DNA from: Limnohabitans planktonicus II-D5
Lineage (GTDB): Bacteria > Pseudomonadota > Gammaproteobacteria > Burkholderiales > Burkholderiaceae_C
Direction: 5' to 3'
NCBI RefSeq assembly: GCF_001270065.2
Contig: NZ_LFYT02000005.1
Coordinates: forward strand, 1 to 64,000
Length of the DNA stretch: 64,000 nucleotides
Within the stretch, counting starts at the first letter, position 1, and each line of letters opens with the position of its first letter. The position numbers and the translations under genes are program-made. Of the stretch, positions 37,088 through 46,722 are shown piece after piece. The notes beneath the pieces were generated by a model. It searched no databases. It was not told the origin of the DNA and saw only the letters and a program-made list of their open reading frames with translations.

Positions 37088-38272
37088 TCAGGCGTTGGGG
37101 GCAATTTCAAAAACTTGGCGCAAATATGCCAAATACTTTTCATCGTCACACATGCCCTTGCCAGGCGAGTCCGACAGCTTGGCCACGGGCTGACCGTTGC
37201 AACGCGTCATTTTGATGACGATTTGCAGCGGCTCGTAACCCAGGTCATTCGTCAAGTTGGTCCCCACACCAAAGGCCAGCAGGCAGCGTTCACGGAATTG
37301 TTGGTACAGCTCAATCGTGCGCGGAATGGTCAAACTGTCGCTGAAGATGAGGGTCTTGGTCCTCGGGTCTACCCGGTTTTGCTGGTAATGCGCAATCATG
37401 CGCTCGCCCCAGCTGAAAGGGTCGCCGCTGTCATGCCGTGCGCCGTCAAACAACTTGCAAAAGTACAAATCGAAATCGCGCAAGAAGGCGTTCAAACCAT
37501 AGACATCGCTGAGCGCAATGCCCAGGTCGCCCCGGTATTCCTTGGCCCACGACTCAAAGGCAAAAATCTGGCTGTCACGCAAGCGCGGCCCCAGTGCTTG
37601 GGCGGCCTGCAAATACTCGTGTGCCATGGTGCCCAGCGGCGTCAGGCCCAACAAATAGGCGTAATACACGTTGCTGGTTCCTGCGAACTGACCACCAGGT
37701 CCTGTGCCCAATCGGGCGGACAAAACCCGCAGCACCTCTTCATGCCAAGCCCGTGAAAAGCGTCGACGCGTGCCGTAGTCGGCAATTTTGAGTGTTTCAA
37801 GGCCCGGGGCTTGCAATTGGGCGATTTTGGTGTCGAGTCGGCGACGGCCCTCCATCAGATCAGGCACCTTTTGGGTGTTGCGGAAATAGACCTCGTTGAC
37901 GATGGCCAACACCGGGATCTCGAACAAAATGGTGTGCAGCCAGGGGCCCTGGATGGTGATGTCGATCTCTTGCGAGGGCAGCGCCGTGACCTGGATGTAT
38001 TTTTCGTTGAGTTTGAACAGCCCCAAAAAGTCCACAAAGTCGCTCTTGATGAAGCGCAGTGAGCGCAAGTACTGCAGCTCGCCTTCGGTGAAACTCAGGC
38101 TGCACAGCGAGCGGATTTCCTGGCGAATTTCATGGACAAACTGCGCCAGTGGTATGCCCGGGTTGCGGCACTTGAATTTGTATTCGACCTGCGCCCCCGG
38201 AAACTGGTGCAGCACGACCTGCATCATGGTGAATTTGTAGAGGTCAGTGTCGAGCAAGCTGGTGATGATCAT
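37088..38272 (-). CDS. pncB: Nicotinate phosphoribosyltransferase
   Basis: A 394-residue enzyme joining nicotinate to PRPP for NAD salvage. N-terminal [20 protein letters not shown], then [16 protein letters not shown] and the phosphate-binding region [21 protein letters not shown] are PncB signatures. Length matches the bacterial enzyme. The 150 bases upstream, to the nitroreductase stop, show no gene or clear promoter. Confidence 0.95.
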   Translation of the reverse strand: MIITSLLDTDLYKFTMMQVVLHQFPGAQVEYKFKCRNPGIPLAQFVHEIRQEIRSLCSLSFTEGELQYLRSLRFIKSDFVDFLGLFKLNEKYIQVTALPSQEIDITIQGPWLHTILFEIPVLAIVNEVYFRNTQKVPDLMEGRRRLDTKIAQLQAPGLETLKIADYGTRRRFSRAWHEEVLRVLSARLGTGPGGQFAGTSNVYYAYLLGLTPLGTMAHEYLQAAQALGPRLRDSQIFAFESWAKEYRGDLGIALSDVYGLNAFLRDFDLYFCKLFDGARHDSGDPFSWGERMIAHYQQNRVDPRTKTLIFSDSLTIPRTIELYQQFRERCLLAFGVGTNLTNDLGYEPLQIVIKMTRCNGQPVAKLSDSPGKGMCDDEKYLAYLRQVFEIAPNA

Positions 38273-38422
38273 GGCGTGTGAGGGTCACCCCTGTTGAGGG
38301 GGCAACGCGTTAGGCGATGGCAGATGGTAAAGCAAGCGCCTTCAGGGCTCGGCGTCCCAGTGCACAGGCAAGGCGCAAGCTGATGCCCATCAGATTGGCC
38401 TTGTTGTTCGGATCGTACGGCT

Positions 38423-39154
38423 TCAGTCCACCCAATGAGTGAAGTCTTGCGCGGCTACGCGGGTGGTCTGGAAGGTGTTGACCAGCGCCGATTCGTCGGC
38501 ATAGCCCAGCGACATGCCGCAGACCACCATTTCGTTGTCACCCGCACCCACCAGCGGCAAGATGATGTTGGAAAAACCGTTCCACGCCGCTTGCGGACAC
38601 GTGTGCAGGCCACGCGAGCGGGCGGCCACCATGATGCTCTGCAAAAACATGCCGTAGTCGAGCAAACTGCCCCGGCCCATGACTTTGTCGATGGTAAATA
38701 TCAGCCCCACGGGCGCGTCAAAAAAGCGGAAGTTCTTTTGGTGCTGCGCGTGCATCATGGCTTTGTCGCCCTTGCCGATGCCCAGCACGCCATACAGGCC
38801 AAAACCGCACTCGCGGCGGCGGTCGATGTAGGGGCTGACCCATTTTTCGGGGTAATAGTCGTAGGCCTCGGCGTAGTCAGCGGCCAATGCGGGGTTGGCG
38901 CTGATGGCGTCGTGCGCAGCGCAGGTTTTGGCCACCAGCTCGTCGCGTTTGGCTCCCTGCAGAACATAGACCTTCCAGGGCTGGGTGTTGGTGCCGCTGG
39001 GGGCGCGGGCGGCAATGCTCAGCAACTCTTGCAACACGCTGCGCTCGACCGCTTGGGACAGATAGGCGCGGGCCGAAAAGCGACTCAGAATTGCGGCGTC
39101 CACGCTGTCCGGGTCGTTCACGCGGGTGCTGACCTGGGGTCCAATGTTCATCAT
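38423..39154 (-). CDS. Nitroreductase-family FMN protein
   Basis: A 243-residue nitroreductase: RFSARAYLSQAVERSVLQEL and ARAPSGTNTQPWKVYVL form the FMN-binding N-terminus, and VVCGMSLGYADESALVNTF the C-terminal part. Members reduce nitroaromatics or quinones with NAD(P)H. It is the third gene of an HDAC-thioesterase-nitroreductase operon in which each start overlaps the previous stop by four bases. Confidence 0.9.
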   Translation of the reverse strand: MMNIGPQVSTRVNDPDSVDAAILSRFSARAYLSQAVERSVLQELLSIAARAPSGTNTQPWKVYVLQGAKRDELVAKTCAAHDAISANPALAADYAEAYDYYPEKWVSPYIDRRRECGFGLYGVLGIGKGDKAMMHAQHQKNFRFFDAPVGLIFTIDKVMGRGSLLDYGMFLQSIMVAARSRGLHTCPQAAWNGFSNIILPLVGAGDNEMVVCGMSLGYADESALVNTFQTTRVAAQDFTHWVD

Positions 39155-39603
39155 GTCAATGTCTCCAGAAATGTTTTGAGTGCGGCAGGCAGGGGCACCG
39201 GGCGGCGGGTTTCGCGGTCCACGTACACATGCACAAAATGGCCTCGCGCGGCGGTCAGTTCTTCGCCTTGCGCAAACAGACCCACCTCGTAACGCACGCT
39301 GGATGTACCCAGCTTGGCCACGCGGATGCCCGCGTCAATGGTTTGCGGAAAAGCCAGCGGCGCGAAGTAAAAACACTGGGTTTCCACCACCAAGCCGATG
39401 GTGCTGCCCGCGTGGATGTCGAGAACGCCCTGCTCGATCAGGGTGGCGTTCACGGCGGTGTCAAACCAGCTGTAATAGACCACGTTGTTCACATGGCCGT
39501 AAACGTCGTTGTCCATCCAGCGCGTGCTGATGGCGCGAAACGCCTTGTAGCTGCTGCGGGCGTCGGCTTGGGGTTTGGCTGTGGGCGAAACAGGGGTGTT
39601 CAT
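39151..39603 (-). CDS. Acyl-CoA thioesterase, YbgC/4HBT hotdog family
   Basis: A 150-residue hotdog-fold thioesterase. WMDNDVYGHVNNVVYYSWFD carries the catalytic aspartate and the family's HVNN motif. It probably hydrolyses short acyl-CoA or 4-hydroxybenzoyl-CoA-like thioesters in the cytosol. It overlaps both neighbours by four bases on the minus strand. Confidence 0.9.
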   Translation of the reverse strand: MNTPVSPTAKPQADARSSYKAFRAISTRWMDNDVYGHVNNVVYYSWFDTAVNATLIEQGVLDIHAGSTIGLVVETQCFYFAPLAFPQTIDAGIRVAKLGTSSVRYEVGLFAQGEELTAARGHFVHVYVDRETRRPVPLPAALKTFLETLT

Positions 39604-40529
39604 CGCACGAGATTGTGCCAGCGTTGCCAGTAGCTCAAAGCCACGTCCCAGGTCTGCATTTGCACCTGCACGGTGGTCTCGATGTCATGCCCATAACCAC
39701 CGCCCATGCACAGCACCACCGGCAAGCGCCGTTGCCAGGCCCAATCCATCACCATGCGGTCCCTCGCTTGCATGCCGTCCGCGCTCAATTTCAGGCGCCC
39801 CAGGCGGTCGCCCTCGTGCGGATCAGCCCCGGCCAGGTAGATGATCAGTTGCGGGTCAAACCGGTCCTGCAAGGCTTGCAGGGCCTGGTGCAGCGCTTCC
39901 AGATAAGGGCCATCGGTGCAGCCGTCGGGCAGGCCCACATCCAGATCACTCGCGGCCTTGCGAAATGGGAAATTCTTTTCCCCGTGCATGGACAAAGTGA
40001 ATACCGTAGGGTCGTTGGCAAAGATGTGCGCCGTGCCATTGCCCTGGTGCACATCCAGGTCGATCACCGCCACCTGCAGTGCTTGCCGCTGCTGACGCCA
40101 CGCTTCGGCCTGCATCAGCCGGGCCGTGACCGCGATGTCGTTGAAGACGCAAAACCCGCCCCCTTTGTCGGCATAGGCGTGATGGGTGCCACCGGCCAGA
40201 TTGCCCGCCACGCCCTGGGCCAATGCGTCTCTGGCCGCCGCGATGGTCGCCCCGACCGAACGGCGCGCCCGCTCGGCCATGGCCGCACTCCAGGGAAAAC
40301 CGATCTCTCGCTGCACCGCTGCGTCCAGGCTGCCCGTGGCCACGCCTTGTATGTAGCCGGGCGTGTGCACCAGCGCCAGCTCGCCGTCGCTGGTGGCGGG
40401 GGCTTCGCACATGCGCACGCCTGGCAACTCCTGCGAGAGCCGGTCGCGCAGGCGGCTGTATTTGTGCATTGGAAAACGGTGCCCTTCAGGCAAAGGCAAA
40501 ACAAAGTGATCGGCGTAATAAGCGTGCAT
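39600..40529 (-). CDS. Histone-deacetylase-superfamily deacetylase
   Basis: A 309-residue zinc deacetylase. GGTHHAYADKGGGFCVFND holds the catalytic His pair, and VIDLDVHQGNGTAHIF the metal Asp and His. Bacterial members act on acetylpolyamines, acetylated proteins or small amides. First gene of the operon with the thioesterase and nitroreductase. The N-terminus HAYYADHFVLPLPEGHRFPM fits the acetoin-utilisation (AcuC-like) branch. The substrate is not determinable here. Confidence 0.9.
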   Translation of the reverse strand: MHAYYADHFVLPLPEGHRFPMHKYSRLRDRLSQELPGVRMCEAPATSDGELALVHTPGYIQGVATGSLDAAVQREIGFPWSAAMAERARRSVGATIAAARDALAQGVAGNLAGGTHHAYADKGGGFCVFNDIAVTARLMQAEAWRQQRQALQVAVIDLDVHQGNGTAHIFANDPTVFTLSMHGEKNFPFRKAASDLDVGLPDGCTDGPYLEALHQALQALQDRFDPQLIIYLAGADPHEGDRLGRLKLSADGMQARDRMVMDWAWQRRLPVVLCMGGGYGHDIETTVQVQMQTWDVALSYWQRWHNLVR

Positions 40530-40612
40530 GAATAGGGCCGCATGAACAGGCGTTCATGTCAGTGAGGAAGCGAACTGTGAATTCTAGAAAATGCTCTCTA
40601 AAATGGATTCAA

Positions 40613-40678
40613 AAGGGTTCAATACCCTTGCACGAACCGCCAGAACCCCTAAAATCAAAACCATGCTGCACTGCAACA
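40613..40678 (+). promoter_or_regulatory. Phasin upstream region: stem-loop and candidate PhaR site
   Basis: AAGGGT/ACCCTT forms an inverted repeat at 40613-40629. TGCTGCACTGCAACA at 40664-40678 contains CTGCACTGCA, similar to the TGC-rich sites of the PHB regulator PhaR. Both lie in the 218-bp gap before the phasin ATG. Confidence 0.35.
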
Positions 40679-40747
40679 AAGCTGTATGGCCCCGGCCAGT
40701 TTCGGCGCAGTCTCTTGAACCTTTTTAACCTTGATCTGGAGATTCTC

Positions 40748-41281
40748 ATGATGACCGCTGAACAAATCGTTGCTTCCCACAAAGCCAATGTCGAAACCTT
40801 GTTTGGCCTGACCGCCAAAGCCTTCGAAGGCGTGGAAAAACTGGTCGAGCTGAACCTGACTGCCGCCAAAGCCGCCCTGGACGAATCGTCCAGCAACACC
40901 CAAGCCGCTCTGAGCGTGAAAGACGCCCAAGAGTTGGTGGCCATGCAAGCGAGCCTGTTCCAGCCATTGGCCGAAAAAACAGCCGCTTACAGCCGTCACC
41001 TGTACGACATCGCAACCGGCACCGGGGGTGAGTTCACCAAGGCTTTCGAAGCTCAGGCTGCTGCCGCGCAACAGCAATTCGCTTCTTTGGTGGACAGCGC
41101 CGCCTCCAATGCCCCGGCTGGCTCCGAGCAAGCTGTGGCCATGATGAAGGGTGCCGTGACAGCGGCAACAAGCGCTTTCGAATCCGTTCAAAAAGCGGTC
41201 AAGCAAGCCACTGACCTGGCCGAGTCCAACCTGGCTGCCGTGGCACAAACTGCTGCGCCCAAGACTGCCAAGAAAAAGTAA
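40748..41281 (+). CDS. phaP: Phasin (polyhydroxyalkanoate granule-associated protein)
   Basis: A 177-residue helical, Ala/Gln-rich protein with the phasin_2 pattern: [60 protein letters not shown] and a Lys-rich C-terminus. Phasins coat polyhydroxybutyrate granules and set their size. The ATG at 40748 (or 40751) follows GGAGA. A frame open to 40556 is not used by the family. A strong terminator follows at 41381. Confidence 0.92.
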   Translation: MMTAEQIVASHKANVETLFGLTAKAFEGVEKLVELNLTAAKAALDESSSNTQAALSVKDAQELVAMQASLFQPLAEKTAAYSRHLYDIATGTGGEFTKAFEAQAAAAQQQFASLVDSAASNAPAGSEQAVAMMKGAVTAATSAFESVQKAVKQATDLAESNLAAVAQTAAPKTAKKK

Positions 41282-41380
41282 TTTCCTCAAGCGGCAGGTT
41301 TTGCAAAGACCTGATGCTGTTTTTGCAAGTTGTCTCCTCGGATCTCTTTGAATTTCGTCAGGGAAACAGGGATCCCTTCC

Positions 41381-41410
41381 AGGGCTGATCGCAAGATCAG
41401 CCCTTTTTTT
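41381..41410 (+). terminator. Rho-independent terminator after phasin gene
   Basis: AGGGCTGATC, loop GCAA, GATCAGCCCT, then a T-run. A 10-bp perfect stem with a GNRA-type tetraloop, a textbook strong terminator 100 bp after the phasin stop. Confidence 0.95.
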
Positions 41411-41454
41411 GTGCTTTTGCAGGGCCCGCCACATGCGACAGCCCCTGCATCAGT

Positions 41455-42414
41455 TCAACGCCCCGCTTCAAAGGCGGCCAAGCGCTCTTTCAGGCGTGGC
41501 AATTGGGCCAGCATGGCGGCACGCCCGGCGTCAATGGAGCGTCGACGGGCGCCAAAGTCGGCACTTTTGACGCCCGACAAGGCGGGCCGAACCACAAAAT
41601 CGGCGTCCTTCAAGGCCAGCGTGTTGATGCTCTTGCCCATGATGGCAAAGGTCTGCATCAGAATCTGGAAGGTGTCGCCTGATGGATTGCCCTCGGGATC
41701 GCTGGAAATGTCCACCGCGATCACGAAATTAGCCCCCATGTCACGGGCCTGGCGCACGGGCACCGGGGCCACCAAGCCACCATCAACATATTCATTGCCG
41801 CCGATCCGAACAGGCTGAAACACCGCAGGCACCGCACTCGATGCCCGCACAGCAGCCCCCGTGTTGCCCCGTCTGAACGTGATGGCCTCACCCGTGCGCA
41901 AATCGGTGGCCACAATGCCCAAGGGAATCTTCATCTGCTCTAGGTTTTTGCCACCAACCTGGGTGTTCACATATTTGGCCAGCGCCTCACCGCGCAAGGC
42001 ACCCCGGTTCAGGATGGGAAGCATCCAGTCGGTGATTTCCGCTTCTTGCATGGACTCGGCCAGCCGGGTCAGTTCACTGCCACTTTTGCCGCTGGCATAC
42101 AGGGCTGCCACCAGACTGCCGGCCGACGTTCCCGTGACATGGCTCGGTTGCAGACCCGCTTCTTCGAGCACCTGAATTACCCCCACATGGGCAAAGCCTC
42201 TGGCCGCGCCACCGCCCAAAGCCAGGCCCAGCTGCACCGTGCGGCGCTCTGGCGCTGGGCTGGCCCCCGAGGCATCCGACCGGGTTGGCCCGACACTGGT
42301 ACAGCCTGATAACCAAAGCCCACATGCCAAAACCAACAGACCTATGGCCCGCCCCCACACAGGGCGCACACAAGCCACCTCACCTGTCAAGTTGTCATTG
42401 TTTTTCACGTTCAC
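41455..42414 (-). CDS. Patatin-like phospholipase lipoprotein
   Basis: A 319-residue RssA-like protein with a lipoprotein signal (LACGLWLSGC, lipobox Cys near residue 38). Catalytic serine in GTSAGSLVAALYASG, oxyanion GLALGGGAARGFAHVG and the dyad Asp in YVDGGLVAPVPV. It likely hydrolyses phospholipids or acyl esters at the outer membrane. It is divergent from the iron operon and its start lies just beside the Fur box at 42429. Confidence 0.87.
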   Translation of the reverse strand: MNVKNNDNLTGEVACVRPVWGRAIGLLVLACGLWLSGCTSVGPTRSDASGASPAPERRTVQLGLALGGGAARGFAHVGVIQVLEEAGLQPSHVTGTSAGSLVAALYASGKSGSELTRLAESMQEAEITDWMLPILNRGALRGEALAKYVNTQVGGKNLEQMKIPLGIVATDLRTGEAITFRRGNTGAAVRASSAVPAVFQPVRIGGNEYVDGGLVAPVPVRQARDMGANFVIAVDISSDPEGNPSGDTFQILMQTFAIMGKSINTLALKDADFVVRPALSGVKSADFGARRRSIDAGRAAMLAQLPRLKERLAAFEAGR

Positions 42415-42428
42415 ACATCCTCCTTATT

Positions 42429-42447
42429 GATAATGATTCTCATTTGA
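42429..42447. promoter_or_regulatory. Fur box
   Basis: GATAATGATTCTCATTTGA, about 14 of 19 matches to the classic GATAATGATAATCATTATC. A TATAAA-like -10 follows at once. It sits between the patatin lipoprotein and the iron operon and would shut off the latter in iron-replete cells. Confidence 0.8.
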
Positions 42448-42462
42448 TATAAAATTCAAGCC

Positions 42463-43536
42463 ATGCACAGCAACTTCTTGAAGCTTGATCCAATGAACTT
42501 TCTCCAATCTGCACTGATCATGACCTGCTTGAGCGCATCGGCAGCTGCCATGGCACAAGACAAGACCCTCAACATCTACTCGGCCCGCCACTACCCCACC
42601 GATGAAGTCATGTACAGCGACTTCACCAAAGCCACCGGCATCAAGATCAACCGGGTCGATGCCGACGATGCCGGTATTCTCGCCCGACTCAAAGCCGAGG
42701 GCGCAGCCTCACCGGCCGACGTGATTTTGCTGGTGGACGCCGCCCGCCTGTGGCGTGCTGAAGTAGATGGCCTGTTTTTGCCCATCAAGTCGGCCAAACT
42801 CGAAGCAGCCATTCCCGCCAACTTGCGCGCCAAACCAGCAGACAACGGTGGCACGGCTTGGTTTGGCCTGTCCACTCGGGCGCGTGTGATCGTGTATGAC
42901 AAGCTCAAGTTCAGCAAAACCGATGTCGACAGCTACGAGAAGCTGGCCGATGCCAAGTTCAAGGGCAGTTTGTGCATCCGCAGCGGCTCGCACCCCTACA
43001 ACCTGAGCCTGTTTGGTGCCATGACCGAGCACCTGGGTCCGCAAAAAACCGAAGTCTGGCTCAAGGGCTTGGTGGACAACATGGCCCGCAGCCCCAAAGG
43101 CGGTGACACCGACCAGATCAAAGGCGTGGCCTCGGGCGAATGCGGCGTGGCCGTCACCAACACCTATTACCTGGCCCGCATGATGCGGTCAAGCAACCCG
43201 GCCGACAAAGCGGTGACCGAAAAAATCGGCGTGGTCTTCCCCAACCAAAACTCTTGGGGCACGCATGTGAACGTGGCCGGTGGCGCTGTGGCAAGGTATG
43301 CCAAAAACACCGACAACGCGGTCAAGTTCCTCGAATACCTGGCCAGCCCCTCAGCGCAAAACCACTTTGCCAACGGCAACAACGAGTGGCCAGCGGCCAA
43401 GGGCGTGAGCTTTGACAACCCGGCCCTCAAAGCCATGACGGGCGGCAGCTTCAAAAGCGAGCTGATCCCAATCAGCGCCGTCGGCATGAACCAGGTCAAG
43501 GTGCAGCAAATGCTGGACCGCGTGGGCTTCAAGTAA
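42463..43536 (+). CDS. Ferric iron ABC substrate-binding protein, FbpA/FutA type
   Basis: A 357-residue periplasmic binding protein. The mature part KTLNIYSARHYPTDEVMYSD and later VTNTYYLARMM contain the Tyr pair that FbpA/FutA proteins use for Fe(III). The signal peptide ends AMAQ. An ATG at 42493 would give a shorter signal peptide and is equally possible. No permease or ATPase gene is beside it, so it is an orphan receptor at the head of the Fur-controlled operon. Confidence 0.88.
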   Translation: MHSNFLKLDPMNFLQSALIMTCLSASAAAMAQDKTLNIYSARHYPTDEVMYSDFTKATGIKINRVDADDAGILARLKAEGAASPADVILLVDAARLWRAEVDGLFLPIKSAKLEAAIPANLRAKPADNGGTAWFGLSTRARVIVYDKLKFSKTDVDSYEKLADAKFKGSLCIRSGSHPYNLSLFGAMTEHLGPQKTEVWLKGLVDNMARSPKGGDTDQIKGVASGECGVAVTNTYYLARMMRSSNPADKAVTEKIGVVFPNQNSWGTHVNVAGGAVARYAKNTDNAVKFLEYLASPSAQNHFANGNNEWPAAKGVSFDNPALKAMTGGSFKSELIPISAVGMNQVKVQQMLDRVGFK

Positions 43537-43546
43537 GGCCTCACCC

Positions 43547-43569
43547 GGTGGTCGCCACTGGCGACCACC
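43547..43569. other. Perfect stem-loop after the ferric-binding gene
   Basis: GGTGGTCGCC, loop ACT, GGCGACCACC: a 10-bp stem 10 bases after the stop. Only a poor T-run follows. A second GC-rich inverted repeat lies at 43594-43616, between direct repeats AGCCAGCCATT. The pair may stabilise the upstream mRNA or partly terminate within the operon. Confidence 0.55.
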
Positions 43570-43673
43570 CTTGTCTCCATCAGCCAGCCATTCACACCGG
43601 GCGCACGCCCGGGTGGTGATAGCCAGCCATTGAACCCATCGGCAAACCTGATTTGCCTTTTCCCCATCCATCA

Positions 43674-45980
43674 ATGACGCGCATCACCATGACTCAAAGA
43701 CACACACACGCCCAAAATTCGCGCCCTCCAGGCACACTGCTGCCACTGGCTGCCATCATGCTGGCGGGCTCCCTCTCAGCCGCGCCTGCCGCCATGGCCC
43801 AAAACAAGCCTGGAGAGAGCACCCTCAAAACGGTGACCGTCAAGGACAAGGCCGAAACCGACATGGCCGAGGGCAAGAACGGCGTGCGCGCCTCGGAAAC
43901 ACGCATCGGCAAAGGCCAGCAAGCACTGCGCGACATTCCGCAATCGGTGACCGTGGTGACCGAAAAACTGATGGATGACCGCAACTTGGACACCTTCAAA
44001 GAAGCGTTGAAAAACACCGCAGGCATCAGCTTTATGGCAGCCGAAGGGGGTGAAGAAGACATCCGTTTGCGCGGCTTTTCCTTGCAGTCCATGGGTGATG
44101 TGTTTGTCGACGGCGTGCGCGACCCGGCTTTTTACGAACGCGACACCTTCAACCTGGACCGCCTGGAAGTGCTGCGCGGCTCGGCCTCCATGCTGTTTGG
44201 CCGCGGCTCCACAGGCGGCGCAGTCAACCAGGTCAGCAAAACACCCCGCCTCATGGATGAAAGCCAGGTGGACTTGACCCTGGGCTCGCACAAGCATGTG
44301 CGGCTGGTGGGCGACTTCAACAAACAAACCGGAGAAAGTGCCGCGCTGCGCTTGAACGTGATGAAAACCCAAGCCGACAACAACGGCTCGGGCAGTTCTT
44401 TGGACAAAGAAGGCATCGCCGGGGCTTACCGCTGGGGCATTGGCGAGAAGAACGAGTTCCAACTTGGCTTGTACCACCTGAACAACAACAATGGCATGAA
44501 CTATGGCATGCCCTGGATTCGCCCCAGCACCTCCGCCTCCCCGCTGGAGTCCACCGTCTTGCCGCTGGACCCCAAAGCCTATTACGGCGCAGCCAGCGAC
44601 TACAACGCGGGCCGCGCGACACACTTGACGGCCAGCCACACACACCGATTCTCGGCCGACAGCGAACTGAAAACGCAAATCCGCAAGGGGCAATACGAGC
44701 GCGATCAGCGCGCAGGTGCCGTGCGGTTTGCCAACGCCGCCAGCCAACCGGGCAGGCAAGCCGTCAGTTTGGCCACCTTCGGCCCCAACACGGTCATGAC
44801 CCGGGGCAATCACCTGAAGATTCAGGACATGGACACGCTGCATCTGCAAAGTGATTTCAGCAAGAAGTTCCAGGCACTGGGCCTGAAGCACGAATTGATG
44901 GCCGGGGTCGACCTGGCCACCGAAGACAAAACCGTTTACGCCGCCCGCACAGCAGGTGCGCAAGGTGGCGTGACCATCACCAAGCCCACCACCACCATTG
45001 GCACACCGCATGACGGCGCCAGGGTCAACGAAAGCACCCGCGTGCTGCGTGTGAACAACCAGTACAGCAGCACCGGCTGGGGTGCGTACCTGCAAGACCT
45101 GGTGCAAGTGGCACCCCAATGGAAAGTATTGGGGGGCTTGCGCTACGACAGCCTCAAAGGCGACTTCGCCCAGTTCGGCCCTCCCCCCAACGCCACGGAC
45201 AATGGCACCCCAACCCGCTACCGCATGAAGGTGGGCGAGTGGAGCCAACGCGCAGGCGTGCTGTTCCAGCCCAATGACTTGCAGTCCTTCCACTTGTCTT
45301 ATGGCACCTCGTTCAACACCTCTGGGGACTCCTATTCCCTTGGGCCGACGAATGTGGACACACCACCCGAGCAATCCGTGAATTGGGAGCTGGGCGCCAA
45401 GCTCGACTCGGCTGACAAACGCTTCACCACGCGCCTGGCTTTGTTCCGCGCCACCAAAAAGAATGAACGCAACACCGACCCCTTGCTGCCTGTGGTCACA
45501 CTGACCGGCAGCCGCTATGCCTCGGGTCTGGAGCTGGATGTGGCGGGGCGCTTGACGCAAAAATGGGAAGTGTTTGGCTCCTTCACCTGGATGCCGGATG
45601 CCAAAGTCAGCAAAGCCGCGCCTTGCCCTGCTACAGGTTCGTGCCTCCAAAACTCCGCCGGCGAGCGCTTGGGCGACCGTCCCGCCCTGACCCCTGTGCA
45701 CAGCGGCAGCGCCTGGACGACTTACCAAATCAACGGGCAATGGCGTGCAGGCGCTGGTCTGACTTTCCGGGGTCGCCAGACCCCGACCCGTGCCGCATTT
45801 GAAGTGCCCTCGTTTGTGGTGGGCGATGTGATGGCCGAATACGCCTACAGCGATGCCCTGAGCTTCAAAGCCAATGTGAGCAACGTCACCAACAAGCTGT
45901 ATGCCGATCAGTTGTACCCCGGCCACTACATCCCGGGTGCAGGCCGTTTGACGCAAATCACCGCGTCTTACAAATTCTGA
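43674..45980 (+). CDS. TonB-dependent siderophore receptor (catecholate type, Fiu/PiuA-like)
   Basis: A 768-residue outer-membrane receptor. After a signal peptide come the plug ([68 protein letters not shown]) and a barrel ending in TQITASYKF. The adjacent PiuC-type dioxygenase gene is the usual partner of PiuA/Fiu receptors. Energy would come from the TonB-ExbBD genes of the same operon. Start codon could also be the frame's 43653 or 43689. Confidence 0.9.
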   Translation: MTRITMTQRHTHAQNSRPPGTLLPLAAIMLAGSLSAAPAAMAQNKPGESTLKTVTVKDKAETDMAEGKNGVRASETRIGKGQQALRDIPQSVTVVTEKLMDDRNLDTFKEALKNTAGISFMAAEGGEEDIRLRGFSLQSMGDVFVDGVRDPAFYERDTFNLDRLEVLRGSASMLFGRGSTGGAVNQVSKTPRLMDESQVDLTLGSHKHVRLVGDFNKQTGESAALRLNVMKTQADNNGSGSSLDKEGIAGAYRWGIGEKNEFQLGLYHLNNNNGMNYGMPWIRPSTSASPLESTVLPLDPKAYYGAASDYNAGRATHLTASHTHRFSADSELKTQIRKGQYERDQRAGAVRFANAASQPGRQAVSLATFGPNTVMTRGNHLKIQDMDTLHLQSDFSKKFQALGLKHELMAGVDLATEDKTVYAARTAGAQGGVTITKPTTTIGTPHDGARVNESTRVLRVNNQYSSTGWGAYLQDLVQVAPQWKVLGGLRYDSLKGDFAQFGPPPNATDNGTPTRYRMKVGEWSQRAGVLFQPNDLQSFHLSYGTSFNTSGDSYSLGPTNVDTPPEQSVNWELGAKLDSADKRFTTRLALFRATKKNERNTDPLLPVVTLTGSRYASGLELDVAGRLTQKWEVFGSFTWMPDAKVSKAAPCPATGSCLQNSAGERLGDRPALTPVHSGSAWTTYQINGQWRAGAGLTFRGRQTPTRAAFEVPSFVVGDVMAEYAYSDALSFKANVSNVTNKLYADQLYPGHYIPGAGRLTQITASYKF

Positions 45981-45993
45981 GGACGCCAACCAC

Positions 45994-46683
45994 ATGGTCC
46001 GATTCCTGCCCGAATTGCTCAGCCCGGACACCGTGCGCCAGGCCCGCGAGCTGTTGCTGGCCCTGCCCGAATCCGACTGGGCTGACGGGCAGGACAGTGC
46101 AGGCCCGCAAGCCCGCACGGTCAAAGACAACCTGCAACTGCCACACCAACACCCGGTGGCCGCGCAAATTCGCCACTGGGTGCTCGGTGGACTGGACCAG
46201 TCGAGCACCTTCTTTTCAGCAGCCTTGCCTTTGAAGGTGTTCACACCCCGCATCAACCGCTACACGCCTGAATTTCCGCATTACGGCTGGCACATTGACA
46301 ACGCGATTCGACTGCGTGCCGACGGCCAGCGCGTGCGCTGCGACCTGTCGTGCACCGTCTTTTTGAACGACCCCGATGACTACGAAGGCGGCGAGCTGAG
46401 TGCGCAAGACCAAAGCGTGGTGCACCGCGTCAAGCTGCCTGCAGGGCATGCCGTGCTGTACCCCGGCAACACCTTGCACGAGGTCACGCCCGTCACACGC
46501 GGGCAGCGCCTGGCTTGCTTTTTCTGGGTCGAGAGCATGGTGCGCTCGGATGAGCAGCGCCGCATCCTGTTCGATCTGGACATGAACCTGCTCAAGCTGC
46601 GTGAACAACACGGCGAAACGCCCGAGACCACGGCTTTGACCGGGGTGTATCACCAGCTGCTGCGCCAGTGGGCCAACACCTGA
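45994..46683 (+). CDS. piuC: PKHD-type Fe(II)/2-oxoglutarate dioxygenase, PiuC
   Basis: A 229-residue prolyl-hydroxylase-like enzyme. HIDNAIR provides the HxD pair, [14 protein letters not shown] the distal His and the 2-oxoglutarate Arg. PiuC proteins are regularly linked with siderophore receptors; their substrate is uncertain. It begins 13 bp after the receptor stop and is iron-regulated by position. Confidence 0.92.
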   Translation: MVRFLPELLSPDTVRQARELLLALPESDWADGQDSAGPQARTVKDNLQLPHQHPVAAQIRHWVLGGLDQSSTFFSAALPLKVFTPRINRYTPEFPHYGWHIDNAIRLRADGQRVRCDLSCTVFLNDPDDYEGGELSAQDQSVVHRVKLPAGHAVLYPGNTLHEVTPVTRGQRLACFFWVESMVRSDEQRRILFDLDMNLLKLREQHGETPETTALTGVYHQLLRQWANT

Positions 46684-46722
46684 TCTGCCCTTTGAACCCG
46701 CAACCCGCAAACCGCACACACC

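Noticed and set aside
43776..46256. Long minus-strand frame opposite the siderophore receptor and piuC
   Set aside because: Spans two well-supported plus-strand genes and shows no domain pattern.
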